A stretch of 64,000 nucleotides of DNA from Desulfobacter hydrogenophilus (GTDB lineage: Bacteria; Desulfobacterota; Desulfobacteria; Desulfobacterales; Desulfobacteraceae): assembly GCF_004319545.1 (NCBI RefSeq), contig NZ_CP036313.1, positions 4,094,501 to 4,158,500 of the forward strand. Direction: 5' to 3'. Below are positions 55,233 through 64,000 of this stretch, piece by piece. The notes below the pieces were generated by a model. The model worked only from the letters and a program-made list of their open reading frames with translations, did not search any database and was not told the DNA's origin. The translations under genes and the position numbers were made by a program. Position 1 is the stretch's first letter. Every line of letters begins with the position of its first letter.

Positions 55233-57335
55233 TTCAGTTTAGTCTACAAATTCAGGTATATGGATGTCATGTACCAATTCACGCACATCTTCATCAAAAT
55301 TTAATCGAAAATCACCAAAACGGTTGAAATGGGCTGTCATGTAGGAACTTAAGCCGCCTACTACCTCTTGGTTTATGGGGTAGCCCTCATCCACCAAGTC
55401 ATTTATAATTTTTGTGAGATTTACCACGTTGTGAAAACTCAAACAGTTCGCCACAAAATGATTGTACTTAATTATCTTTCGTTGTTCATCCCTGTTGTTC
55501 TCGGTGATCAGGCCACCTTCACCGAACAATATCCAATTGGCGAATTTATTAAAAGATTCACTCTTGCATGTCGCGGCCTGGATAATTTCTCGTAACTCCT
55601 TATCATTCAAGTAATCAAGCAAAAATGCTGTCCGAACGACTCTGCCCAATTCTCTGAATGCCTTGTATAGTTTGTTTTTACGGCTGTAGGTTCCCAATCT
55701 TCTAAGAATCGATGAGGCTGAAATTCTTCCCGCTTTGATAGATAATGCCACTCTTAACATATCTGGCAAATATTTTTCAATCAGGTCCCAATCGATTCTA
55801 TCTGAAAAAAGATCTTCAATATGCTTATAAATCGTCTCTTTCCGGGACTTATAAAAAGTGAGATGTTTCCAATTCCGGATTCTCGGCATCATTTTAATCC
55901 CCAAAAGATATGACAAGCCAAAAACAGTTTCACTTTGTGCATGGGTATCCCCGTGAATTGTATCCGGCTGAATATCTGATTCATTTTCCAATAGCCCATC
56001 TAAAATATGGATGGCTTCATGGACACCGCATGGAATAAATCGGCTAAATAAAGTAATGTATTGGTCACTTACATGATAATATCCGATTCCCCCATACCCA
56101 CCGTACCTGATATGGTGCTCCGCAAACAAATTTGCTTCATATAAATCCCATAGCTTGCCATCGACTGATGCGCTTTTTCCAGATCCCCAAATCTTAGGCA
56201 GGTCGAATTTATCGTAAGCGTTGATTACCTTAACAATCGCATCGTTAAGCTTTTCCTCGGTAATGTGACGCTGATTAACCCATGCAATTTGGTAACGAGA
56301 GAAATCTTTGATCGATCTTGATGTCTGAGTCACACCCAGATTACAGCCGTAACAAAACATGGCAACGATATAGTTTTTAAACGGTTCTTTCAACTTAGAT
56401 TCGAAGCCGGAAATAGGTCCCAAGCATTTGTCCCAATTCAGCCACTTCCTTGTGTCATTTAAAACATCTAAAATCGTGACCGGTTCTAAACGCTCTGCAA
56501 TTATTGATTCCAATCTTTTCAAACCTTGGATGGTCGAGGCTTTAGGCGATTTTTTTAGCATCGGCTTTCCGTTTTCGATTTTTAAATACTCATTTTTCGG
56601 AAACGAGCTGTCAACTTTCTGCGCAATACCCTCAAACCATGATCGAACATGGTAAATAAATGCCTTTCTTTCAATCGGTAAGCCAATCTGTTGGCCAAAT
56701 TGATCAATCATTTTATAAAAATCGGGCCAACTAAGAAGCTGAGCTCGATAATCAGAAAATTGGTCGCTTCCTTCAATGCAGGTGTCCCCAGATTTCAATC
56801 CAAGCATAAGTTGATAAAATATGCATAGCTCAAAATATTGCCGGTTAACCTTTGCGGGTTTCTCATTTTTCAGAACTTGGCCAAAAGCAGCTTTCTGCCA
56901 GCGTTCTGGCACCCAAGATAAATTCGGTATGGCTACATCCTCGCTGATCTCAATAACGGCCTTTTTGCTTGTTCTGTGGTCCTTTATGAAGTCAATGGCT
57001 TCAATCAAGGATTTATCTTGGTTTGATGAAATCAGTTTAACTGAATTGATTATATCAAACAGAGCAACACGATTAGATGCATGAAACCTCCAGAGAAACG
57101 GGAAATAGTTTTTACCGGCATATATAGCATGCTCCTCGCAGTCCTTTATCAGCTTGTCTTTTCTATCTCCGATAATGGAATTAATCGCAATATCACGATC
57201 TTTTTCATTTTCGTATTCATTATGCGCAATCAAAATTTGATGTAACGTATCAACCAGCTTGTCTGTTCGATCCACGTTTTTTTTAATCCGTTTATCCAGG
57301 GCGTCTCGACCTTTTCCATGGACCTTATTAATTAA

Positions 57336-57983
57336 TTGAAAGTAAACCCCCGGCTTTGCCGGGGGACCCACAAAAGTTTGACTTTTACGGGAAACTCTTT
57401 AAAAAGCCTCTCCATAGTGAACCGCCAAAGTTCTAAAAGGAGAGACTTTTATGAAGAGTGTATGTAGTTTAAGCCATAGTAAGTGGGAATGTAAATACCA
57501 TATAACGTGGATTCCAAAATATCGAAAGAAACAGCTATTCGGGGAACTTCGTCAGTACCTTGGGGTAGTTTTGAGGGATTTGGCAAAAGATAGAGAAAGT
57601 GAGATTTTGGAAGGACATTTATTGCCGGACCATGTGCATATCCTTATTGCAATACCGCCAAAGTATTCAGTAGCTCAAGTGGTGGGCTACATCAAAGGTA
57701 AAAGTGCTATATCCATAGCACGCAATTATATGGGACGTCGTCGGAATTTCACCGGACAAAAATTTTGGGCAAGAGGGTATCACGTTTCCACAGTGGGACG
57801 TGATGAGGAAGTTATTCGAGCCTACATACAAAATCAGGAGAAAGAAGACAGGCGCTTGGAACAATTAGATTTGTTCAGCCAAGTCCGGTAACCGTATGCC
57901 GCCTTTGAGGCGGCCAATAATTTACCCGCTTTGAGCGGTTCACATTTTTCAAGCCTCCGGCTTTGCCGGAGGTTGGTGACTTG
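57336..57983 (+). mobile_element. IS200/IS605-group element
   Basis: Contains only a tnpA gene. Subterminal hairpins are present at both ends: CCCCCGGCTTTGCCGGGGG (57348-57366) and CCTCCGGCTTTGCCGGAGG (57955-57973), as expected for single-strand transposition by HUH TnpA. No inverted repeats or target duplication, typical of the group. Inserted in tnpA of the Tn3 remnant. Confidence 0.8.
57451..57891 (+). CDS. tnpA: IS200/IS605-family transposase TnpA (Y1 HUH)
   Basis: 146 aa. Contains KYHITWIPKYRKKQLFG, the HUH motif DHVHILIAIPPK, and a C-terminal catalytic region (KFWARGYHVSTVGRDEEVIR, then YIQNQ with the nucleophile Tyr). Length is normal and no defect is seen. RBS AAAGGAGAG precedes the ATG. 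Confidence 0.92.
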   Translation: MKSVCSLSHSKWECKYHITWIPKYRKKQLFGELRQYLGVVLRDLAKDRESEILEGHLLPDHVHILIAIPPKYSVAQVVGYIKGKSAISIARNYMGRRRNFTGQKFWARGYHVSTVGRDEEVIRAYIQNQEKEDRRLEQLDLFSQVR

Positions 57984-58763
57984 TTTGATAAACATTTCGC
58001 CCAGGTCATCGAGACTGACCGCCTTTTGGACCGTGATGAGTGTAATCGCCAATGCGTATTTCTTGTAAAGCTTGAGGTCTTCCATTTCTGCAGCCTTCAT
58101 GCTTTTGGCTTCAGATGAAAATTTCTTTATCTTTACATCCGGTATGAGATTTAGAGCATTGAGACCGGTGACATATTGATCAATCCACGTATTATATTCA
58201 ATCCGCTCTTTCAAATTTTGACGAGTTAAATTTTTAGGCTCGGATTTAACGGCTTGCCAAGGGCTTATTTGCTGATCCTCCTCAACAACAAAAAGCCGAT
58301 CCAGGTTTTTTTTATCTTTTTTTGTAAGCTTGCGTGTGATTTGCCGGTATAGTTTTTCATTAACATTGGCCCTTCCTTCATACGCAAATCGGCGTAGGGC
58401 GCTAAACGCTGGAAATTCATGTTTATGGCGAACCAGCTCCTCGATGGCAATGTTGATGATATCTGCCAAATCCTCTTGGGGGTTTTCACACAAAACCGCC
58501 AAATTTCCTCGGACCCTCTTAAAACCCTTGTCAATAGAGCCTTTCAAGGCCAAAATCAATTTTAAAAATCGCTAATACCAATTCTATAAATCATTGAATA
58601 TTAAGAAGAATTTGGTTTTCAAAAAATCGCATTTTTAGAAAAAAGATGAAATCATAGTATCCATGCCGGTTTTAGTGTAATCCCGTTTCAATTTGGAAAC
58701 TTTTGTCCCGGAAGTATTGGAGTTTGACAATCAATGGAACGAAAAGTTACGCTGGGTTATACC

Positions 58764-58776
58764 TTATTATATAGGG
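58764..58776 (+). repeat. 13-bp direct repeat flanking recombinase gene
   Basis: TTATTATATAGGG recurs at 59911-59923 in the same orientation. The pair brackets the recombinase gene. Short and AT-rich, so it could be chance. Confidence 0.35.
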
Positions 58777-58782
58777 GAGCGA

Positions 58783-59733
58783 TCAATACCTCACCGCAAA
58801 GCTCGCACTTTCCCGGTACCGGGCCACCCGCTTGTCATACATCTGGGTGGTCTTGATCTGGGCATGGGCAACCGTTTTCTGTACCGCCTCAATGGGGCAA
58901 TTGTTCTCCAGGGCCTGGGTAATAAAGGTGGCCCGGGCGGCGTGGGGTGTTACCCCGTAAACATCTGCCAACCTGGCATACTTCTTAAACAGATAATCAA
59001 CGGTTTTCCGGTTCAGCTTTCTGTTTTTATCCGATTTTCCGGGGGCAGGCTTTACCGGCAAAAACAAAAAGCGCTCCTTTTCATCTTCATGGTCGGCAAT
59101 CCTCAAATATTCCCTGATGGCACTCTGCAGCTCTTGATTAATGGCCAGGCGGTTTCGTTTCCCGCCTTTCACCCAGAAGTCCAGAACATAAAAACCTTGT
59201 TCCTGGTAGAAATCTTTGACCGTAAGCGTGCAGACTTCAGAGACCCTGCAGCCGGTGAAGAATAACGTGCTCAAAATTGCCTTGTCTCTCCGCCCCTGCA
59301 ACTTATCAGTATTCGGCGCATTCAACATCTTCCGGACCTCCTCCGGCGTTAGCACCTTAGCTTCCACCCGGTCGGAATTCACCGGCATCCGCCGAACACC
59401 CTGGGCCACATTAATTTTAACGACCTGGTTATCGATCAGGTGATTGAACAGGGATGAAATGGCAGACAGCCGGTTGTTGATCGTCCGGGGACTGTGACCC
59501 TCGTTCTGTAAAAATTTCTTAAACGCGATAACATGGCCATGGTGAATATCTCTCAGCTCTTCTGGAGACGAGACTCCGATGAACGCCAAAAAAGAATGAA
59601 TCGCCTTATCGTACGTTTCAATGGAATTATCAGAATTAAAATTGGCTTTCCACAATAATTCTTCAGGGATCTCTTTGAGCGCGTTCAGGACAGACACTTT
59701 TTTTTCAGATCCGACAATCAAATCCTTATCCAT
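58783..59733 (-). CDS. Tyrosine recombinase upstream of Tn3 remnant
   Basis: 316 aa from the ATG at 59733 (MDKDLIVGS), chosen because AAGGAG lies upstream; longer starts to 59790 exist. SAM-like domain at ~45-130 (SIETYDKAIHSFLAFIG, NNRLSAISSLFNHL), catalytic domain with Arg in FFTGCRVSEV, Lys in WVKGGKRNRL, HxxR in TPHAARATFI, His in VAHAQIKTTQ and Tyr in MYDKRV. All catalytic residues are present. Direction and order match Tn3-family transposons that use a TnpI-type recombinase (for example Tn4430), and a dif-like palindrome lies ~100 bases upstream. Confidence 0.8.
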   Translation of the reverse strand: MDKDLIVGSEKKVSVLNALKEIPEELLWKANFNSDNSIETYDKAIHSFLAFIGVSSPEELRDIHHGHVIAFKKFLQNEGHSPRTINNRLSAISSLFNHLIDNQVVKINVAQGVRRMPVNSDRVEAKVLTPEEVRKMLNAPNTDKLQGRRDKAILSTLFFTGCRVSEVCTLTVKDFYQEQGFYVLDFWVKGGKRNRLAINQELQSAIREYLRIADHEDEKERFLFLPVKPAPGKSDKNRKLNRKTVDYLFKKYARLADVYGVTPHAARATFITQALENNCPIEAVQKTVAHAQIKTTQMYDKRVARYRESASFAVRY

Positions 59734-59835
59734 TTTTCCATCTGCTCCTTTTTTCCAATTCATCTGCCAAAAACTACAAAACCATAACAAAAATTTTCAT
59801 CCTACCCTATCACACCCAAAAATCACGGCAATAAT

Positions 59836-59869
59836 TTTGTTAGACATAATGCCTTTTATGTCTAACAAA
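59836..59869. promoter_or_regulatory. Candidate recombination core site (IRS/dif-like)
   Basis: TTTGTTAGACATAA and TTATGTCTAACAAA are perfect 14-bp inverted arms around the 6-base spacer TGCCTT. This is the size and form of tyrosine-recombinase core sites (dif, Tn4430 IRS), located ~100 bases upstream of the recombinase start. Confidence 0.65.
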
Positions 59870-60001
59870 TATCCACCAAGAATCCGGCCACTATTTTTTT
59901 TCATGCAACATTATTATATAGGGACGACCTTGAAATGGGAGATGAGAGGACGCGGCCAGAAAATAAAATTGACGAGTCAACGAAAAAGTTTGGTTGTATT
60001 G
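59870..60001. other. Spacer up to IS3 element
   Basis: No gene. Includes the second TTATTATATAGGG (59911-59923) and the left TTG target copy (59999-60001). Confidence 0.4.
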
Positions 60002-60174
60002 TATAGTGGACCCCAATGTCAAGACAGTTTTCTATCTAATTTAAGCGTCATCTCTTAGGTTTTCTCCAACAGCTAGCGGAAGTGGAAGCCAGGCCCTGAG
60101 AATGGGCACTCCAAATCTGCTCGTCGGAAGGGATTGGCTTCCGCTGGAGCGGGTTTTGGGGAAGAGCGTCCGTA

Positions 60175-61065
60175 TCACCCAACCGATTTCAACTGATTCT
60201 GACCATAATATGTTTCGGCTGGCGTTTGCCCTTTAAAACTCTGGTGCGGTCGTTCATGGTTATAAAAATTAAAATATTTTTTCAGGGACTTGCGCAGTTG
60301 GTCAACGGATTGAAATTCGTTTACGTAAATTTCTTCATACTTCACACTGCGCCATAACCGTTCGATGAAAATATTGTCCAGACACCGGCCTTTCCCATCC
60401 ATACTAATTTTAATGTCTTTATCTTTCAATACCTTTGTAAACTCATGACTTGTGTATTGAGATCCTTGATCCGTGTTAAAGATATCGGGTGTTCCATGAC
60501 ATCTTAACGCTCTCTCAAGAGCGGATACACAAAATTCACTATCCATGGTGATTGAAAGCTCCCAGGAGAGGACATAACGACTGTGCCAGTCCATGACTGC
60601 GGTCAAATAAACGAATCCACCTGCAAGCGGGATATATGTGATGTCTGTACACCACACCTGGTTTGATCTGGTTACATCTAAGTTCCTCAAAAGATATGGA
60701 TACACTTTATTTTGGGGATGAGCTTTGCTGGTATTCGGCTTAGGTGCAATGGATTGAATTCCCATTTTCCGCATCAATCGCTGAACCCGTTTGCGGTCAA
60801 TTTTATGTCCTTTGCGTCTGAGTACATTGCGCATCTGGCGGGTGCCATAAAAAGGATGAGCCGTATATTCATTGTCAATCAGTCTCATTAGCTCCAGATT
60901 TTTAGGTGTTTCCTGTCCGGTTAGGCCTTCACGGTAATAGCTGGAACGAGGAAGTCCTATCAGCTCACATTGCCTTTGAATACTGAGTTTGGGGTGCTTG
61001 GGTTGAATCCGCTGCTTTTTCTCTTCAATACTCATTAAAGGTGTCCGGTGTTTTTTTTTAGCCAA
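60175..61065 (-). CDS. IS3-family transposase OrfB (DDE)
   Basis: 296 aa. N-terminal HTH-like region (IQRQCELIGLPRSSYYREG), then the rve integrase core: CTDITYIPLAGGFVYLTAVM (first Asp), FNTDQGSQYTS (second Asp) and NIFIERLWRSVKYEEIY (Glu), ending ERPHQSFKGQTPAETYYG. The frame overlaps orfA by 31 bases in another frame, consistent with a programmed -1 frameshift to make OrfAB (a possible A-run signal AAAAAAAAAC is near 61050). Confidence 0.92.
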   Translation of the reverse strand: MAKKKHRTPLMSIEEKKQRIQPKHPKLSIQRQCELIGLPRSSYYREGLTGQETPKNLELMRLIDNEYTAHPFYGTRQMRNVLRRKGHKIDRKRVQRLMRKMGIQSIAPKPNTSKAHPQNKVYPYLLRNLDVTRSNQVWCTDITYIPLAGGFVYLTAVMDWHSRYVLSWELSITMDSEFCVSALERALRCHGTPDIFNTDQGSQYTSHEFTKVLKDKDIKISMDGKGRCLDNIFIERLWRSVKYEEIYVNEFQSVDQLRKSLKKYFNFYNHERPHQSFKGQTPAETYYGQNQLKSVG

Positions 61066-61316
61066 TCCAGTTCTACCTGAAGTTGGCCGACCTTTTGATA
61101 TAGACGGTCACGTTCAATCTCGGTTTCTTTCGTTTGTTTTGCCCGGCTATTGCCAAATACCAATGGAAGGGCTTCTATTGCTTCTTTTTTCCATCTATTT
61201 ACAAGGCTCGTATGAATACCGAACTCAGAGGCAATTTCATTGACAGTTTGATTTCCTTTTATGGCTGCCAATGCGACCTTACTTTTTAAATCGTTATTGT
61301 AATTTTTTCGTTTCAA
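61035..61316 (-). CDS. IS3-family transposase OrfA
   Basis: 93 aa HTH_Tnp_1 protein: NDLKSKVALAAIKGNQTVNE, FGIHTSLVNRWKKEAI and a C-terminal leucine-zipper-like segment (ERDRLYQKVGQLQVELDWL). It binds the IS ends and supplies the N-terminus of the OrfAB transposase. It ends KNTGHL inside orfB. Confidence 0.92.
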   Translation of the reverse strand: MKRKNYNNDLKSKVALAAIKGNQTVNEIASEFGIHTSLVNRWKKEAIEALPLVFGNSRAKQTKETEIERDRLYQKVGQLQVELDWLKKNTGHL

Positions 61317-61488
61317 AATGGACCCCTTTCTGGTTTCTGGACAGTTATATTTTATCTTAACATCTTGTCCAGTTTATGGGGTCCACTATATTGGGTGAAA
61401 ATAGCTATGTTTTCATGAGGCCATATAATGGATATGTAAAAGGTGGGACACACCCGAAATATCGCATGGGTTAAGTATTATTTTCTTA

Positions 61489-63606
61489 TTAACTCCAATG
61501 CTCTTTTTCATAAATACTTTGTTCTTCACGGCTTAATGGCTGAGAAGAACAACCAGAGCGAATAAAAAAATTTTCTTTGTCTTTAAAGCTAACGAAAACA
61601 GGCCGACTACTTTGGGACACCGAAATACGACAAATATTTTGTCCGTCATATTCTGGGAAGTTTATTTTTATATGGGAACTGAATTCTTTACCGATATATT
61701 TTTTTATAACTTCAACCAGTTGCAGTTCAAATCCATCGATATCACGCTTTTTTAGAGTGCTTATATCATCATTAAGACCCAAAACATTTTGATTGTCATC
61801 GATACCAATAAAAAGATTTCCTCCGGTACTATTCAAAAAAGCTGAAATGGTTTTTGCAATCACATACTCCAATGCTTTATTCACTGCTTTTTGGCGCAGA
61901 TCATAGCGCAGCGTGGATTTGAATTCCACGGATTCACTTTCCCCGCTAAGTATTAGTTCCTCAATCTCCTCATTTGCTGGCTCTGTGTGGGTTAGTTCAA
62001 TGCGAGATTTTAGATGGGTGAAAATTTTCTCAGCTCGGGCAGTTAGGAACTGTTTATAATCATTGGACTCAATACCATGGCCTTTAATATCAATAAAATG
62101 AGAATTGAGAGCCGTATTGATTTCGCTGTTTTGAACTTCAAAATCTCCGATATATACTGAAGGTGCTTTAGCTCCAATTTTTCGTTTGTTGAGATGTTCA
62201 CTTACCAACGTTATGTTCATCAGGCTGTTACTCTCAAGAGTAGTTTTTCCTTTGAGATATGCTTTTGGGAAAAAGTGGTGATAATTTCTGCTGTTAGCTA
62301 CCTTAAGCCAAGAATTATCTAAAATCACTTTGCTATTATCTCGAAAATCTTTCGGTTCCTGATAAGCCAATAAACATATAACAGCCTTGCAATAACTATT
62401 GCCTGCACTGAAATTGGTGTCGATAAGAGACTGTGGTGAGTCGAGGAAAATTTTGATATCGCTATATTCAGGACGTACACCCGCAAGAATTTTATCTATA
62501 CGCTTGATATCTTGAGCCAGTCGAGATTCTGCAGAGCTTGAATAACGGAAAGAGAGTGACATTCGCCAGAAGAACTCTTCCAGATATTTGCGCTGCCCCG
62601 CTTCTGGTCTATCCTGTTTGTAATAGAAAAAATAGGCAAATGGTACTAATAGAGAGTCATAAGGCAATAGATGCGAGACAGGGATTCTGTATGTGGTCCG
62701 GAAATAATCGATACTGTCTTTTAAGGCAGAAATAACCTTGCTCCATGTATCAATAATTTCCTGCTTATTCAGGGATAGGATTGTTTTACGTTTACATTCT
62801 TTTGTGCGGCTTAAAACAAGTGACAATATACTTAGAACAACGGCACTGGAGATACTTTCGTATTTAATTTTTTTTAACTCTTTAATAAGAGAGCCCCATT
62901 TAGATTGCATATCAAACTGCTGTTTTTCGTCATAGGTTTTTGCCGATATAATTTCAAACAAGGTGAGGGTCTGACCACCAGTATTAATACGGGTAAAAAC
63001 TTCAATGGCGGATTCGATATCTTCTTTACGCAACAGTACTGTTGAAAAATCGTAGGTGTCAAAGGCACGTGAATAAGCATGTATCTGTTTGAAGTGCTCT
63101 TTACTAAAACGGTTTTGAATATCGGTCATCCGGTCCATGAAGTTCAACACATCAGATAAGGAAAGGAAATGATCACCGATGGGCTCAGGGGCAATCACCT
63201 GTTCGTCATTCTCTTCGATATCTACATCAAGGTTAACGTAGATATTGTTGTAATCGGTGGTTTTCTTTTCGCCTATTTTTTGGATTTCTGCACCCAGGTA
63301 GGCTGCAAAAAGTGACGTAATGCGTTGCTGTCCATCAAGAACATACTGTACTTTGTTGCCGTCCGGTGTCGGCGGTATATTGAGATTTCCTACATTTTTT
63401 ATGTCATTTATACGTTCATCGGTCTGCCATAAGATAAAGGTTCCGATAGGATAGCCTTTTAGAATGCTGTCGAGCAATTTAGCGGTTTTATCGATACTCC
63501 AAACAAAATCACGTTGAAACTTGGGGATTTTGATAATCCCTTTTTGGATTTCCGAGATAAGGTCAGAATATTTTTTAGAGTCAGGTTTGGGTTGTTCAAA
63601 GTTCAT
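61489..63606 (-). CDS. DUF262-DUF1524 (GmrSD-like) protein fused to AlbA_2 domain
   Basis: 705 aa. N-terminal DUF262/GmrS-like domain (IPKFQRDFVWSIDKTAKLLD, YPIGTFILWQ, and the NTP-linked motif VLDGQQRITSL, then FTRINTGGQTLT). Residues ~430-480 contain an HNH-type DUF1524-like motif (NYHHFFPKAYL). After a linker (~550-570), the C-terminal ~140 residues form an AlbA_2/Schlafen-type domain (ESESVEFKSTLRYDLRQ, FLNSTGGNLFIGIDDNQNVL, FFIRSGCSSQPLS). GmrSD-type proteins are type IV, modification-dependent restriction systems, so a phage-defence role is likely; the AlbA_2 fusion is unusual. The start overlaps a resolvase remnant (ATGA). Confidence 0.82.
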   Translation of the reverse strand: MNFEQPKPDSKKYSDLISEIQKGIIKIPKFQRDFVWSIDKTAKLLDSILKGYPIGTFILWQTDERINDIKNVGNLNIPPTPDGNKVQYVLDGQQRITSLFAAYLGAEIQKIGEKKTTDYNNIYVNLDVDIEENDEQVIAPEPIGDHFLSLSDVLNFMDRMTDIQNRFSKEHFKQIHAYSRAFDTYDFSTVLLRKEDIESAIEVFTRINTGGQTLTLFEIISAKTYDEKQQFDMQSKWGSLIKELKKIKYESISSAVVLSILSLVLSRTKECKRKTILSLNKQEIIDTWSKVISALKDSIDYFRTTYRIPVSHLLPYDSLLVPFAYFFYYKQDRPEAGQRKYLEEFFWRMSLSFRYSSSAESRLAQDIKRIDKILAGVRPEYSDIKIFLDSPQSLIDTNFSAGNSYCKAVICLLAYQEPKDFRDNSKVILDNSWLKVANSRNYHHFFPKAYLKGKTTLESNSLMNITLVSEHLNKRKIGAKAPSVYIGDFEVQNSEINTALNSHFIDIKGHGIESNDYKQFLTARAEKIFTHLKSRIELTHTEPANEEIEELILSGESESVEFKSTLRYDLRQKAVNKALEYVIAKTISAFLNSTGGNLFIGIDDNQNVLGLNDDISTLKKRDIDGFELQLVEVIKKYIGKEFSSHIKINFPEYDGQNICRISVSQSSRPVFVSFKDKENFFIRSGCSSQPLSREEQSIYEKEHWS

Positions 63607-63704
63607 TTATTATTTCCCCGAATTTTTAGGTACCGATAAAGAGTTGATTGTGATATTCCCAACGTCTTGCAAATATCATCGATTGGTATTGTTGGCACTG
63701 GTAC
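63603..63704 (-). pseudogene. C-terminal fragment of a serine resolvase
   Basis: Minus strand reads VPVPTIPIDDICKTLGISQS, TLYRYLKIRGNNK and stop. IDDICKTLGIS.STLYRYL is the C-terminal helix-turn-helix of resolvase/invertase proteins, as used by many Tn3-family transposons. An in-frame stop precedes it, so the catalytic domain is gone. Its TGA overlaps the DUF262 gene ATG. Confidence 0.7.
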
Positions 63705-63879
63705 CCTTTAATGGGTAGCGTATAAAGTTAAAAATACTGGATAACCTCCGTCTTAACGTACAGAAAACAGCCCAAAACAAGTCTATTTCCAACTGCTATG
63801 ATTTACAAGAGATGCTGAACCCCTTCTTCTAAAGGTTGTTGAACGAAGCCGCTCGCGCGGCGGAAAACCCCAAAGTTAT
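63705..63879. other. Intergenic region
   Basis: No gene seen; debris upstream of the resolvase fragment. GCCGCTCGCGCGGC (63848-63861) can form a short GC-rich hairpin. Confidence 0.35.
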
Positions 63880-63941
63880 GTATACTCCTAATTGTGGGAT
63901 CAAACGGAAGATCCCAAATATCTATAATTAAAGGAGTATAC
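63880..63941 (+). promoter_or_regulatory. Stem-loop that covers the RBS of the next gene
   Basis: GTATACTCCT (63880-63889) is perfectly complementary to AGGAGTATAC (63932-63941), which contains the AAGGAG ribosome-binding site one base before the ATG at 63943. Inside the loop GGGATC pairs with GATCCC. In mRNA this would hide the RBS. Confidence 0.65.
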
Positions 63942-63942
63942 C

Positions 63943-64000
63943 ATGAACACATCCGAAGTAAATCGTTTTAACGAACTCTATGAGCGCCATTTAAAAACCC
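63943..64000 (+). CDS. Start of a probable tyrosine recombinase, cut by window edge
   Basis: Only 19 codons are visible (MNTSEVNRFNELYERHLKT). The pattern resembles the N-terminus of integrases that accompany IS91-type elements in related bacteria, but this is a weak call from few residues. RBS AAAGGAG. Confidence 0.4.
   Translation, partial: MNTSEVNRFNELYERHLKT

Larger units (their letters stand above)
55239..58559 (-). pseudogene. tnpA: Tn3-family transposase, truncated and split by IS200/IS605
   Basis: The C-terminal ~700 residues lie at 57335-55239 with the catalytic region GSGKSASVDGKLWDLYEANL (Asp), HILDGLLENESDIQPDTIHG (Asp/His) and FGLSYLLGIKMMPRIRNWK, plus the final FNRFGDFRLNF. 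The preceding part is at 58559-57984 and ends DLGEMFIK; after the insertion the gene resumes LINKVHGKGRDALDK. Joining them gives KQLINKV in frame. The first ~150 residues of a complete Tn3 transposase (DNA-binding region) are missing upstream of 58559, so the gene is a remnant even without the IS. Confidence 0.85.
60002..61390 (-). mobile_element. Complete IS3-family element
   Basis: Terminal inverted repeats TATAGTGGACCCCA at 60002 and at 61390 (inverse), flanked by the 3-bp duplication TTG (59999-60001 and 61391-61393). 1389 bp, carrying orfA and orfB on the minus strand. A further hairpin (AGCGGAAG/CTTCCGCT, about 60076-60150) lies inside the left end. Confidence 0.88.

Overview
The window looks like an accessory-rich chromosomal stretch of a mesophilic, sulfate-reducer-like deltaproteobacterium (Desulfobacteraceae-like). 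That placement is an inference from gene families and general style; no rRNA or tRNA gene is present to confirm it. A conserved housekeeping block (xseA-xseB-ispA-dxs-tlyA-fusA2, minus strand, 16.4-9.1 kb) sits inside DNA dense with insertion sequences, MITE-like elements, five tyrosine recombinase genes and decaying genes.

Layout. 1-1.4 kb: IS91-type transposase with a linked tyrosine recombinase. 1.7-3.2 kb: a small gene interrupted by an IS630-family element. 3.3-8.9 kb: a decayed zone with a RepB-type primase, a sigma-54 activator cut off by a 208-bp MITE, and frameshifted PAS/LuxR and CheB/CheR genes. 9-16.4 kb: the core operon. 16.4-23.8 kb: a FtsK-gamma-like protein next to a XerC-like recombinase, a ghost of a type III restriction res gene, an AlbA_2 (Schlafen-type) protein, and small genes (YwbE, a metallo-beta-lactamase, an HTH/zinc-ribbon protein). 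24.5-33.3 kb: a metal-resistance island (ZraS/ZraR-like two-component system, YHS protein, RseC-like protein, SHOCT protein, ZraP-like protein, CsoR, CopA). CsoR probably represses copA through an operator lying between the -35 and -10, and ZraR-type sigma-54 activation is suggested by candidate -24/-12 elements. 33.7-37.4 kb: a DUF1566 protein, then a compact 197-aa tyrosine recombinase followed by a 39-bp repeat that recurs 1.6 kb later. The repeats bracket a dead RelBE-like module.

37.4-54.6 kb: an unusual co-directional operon, clearly more GC-rich than its AT-rich surroundings. It encodes a soluble metallo-beta-lactamase, a 1448-aa DUF6603 protein, three large proteins of unknown function, a Kelch-repeat/Ig-like protein and three related beta-rich proteins. 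None shows an obvious signal peptide or membrane segment. I know of no described function for this set, and it is the best candidate for an undescribed system here.

55.2-64 kb: a Tn3-family transposase remnant split by an IS200/IS605 element, with a tyrosine recombinase upstream and a dif-like palindrome (14-bp arms, 6-bp spacer) in front of it; a complete IS3-family element with a 3-bp target duplication; a GmrS/DUF262-HNH-AlbA_2 fusion protein (probable defence gene) abutting the tail of a serine resolvase; and, at the window edge, the start of another probable recombinase gene whose ribosome-binding site lies in a strong stem-loop.
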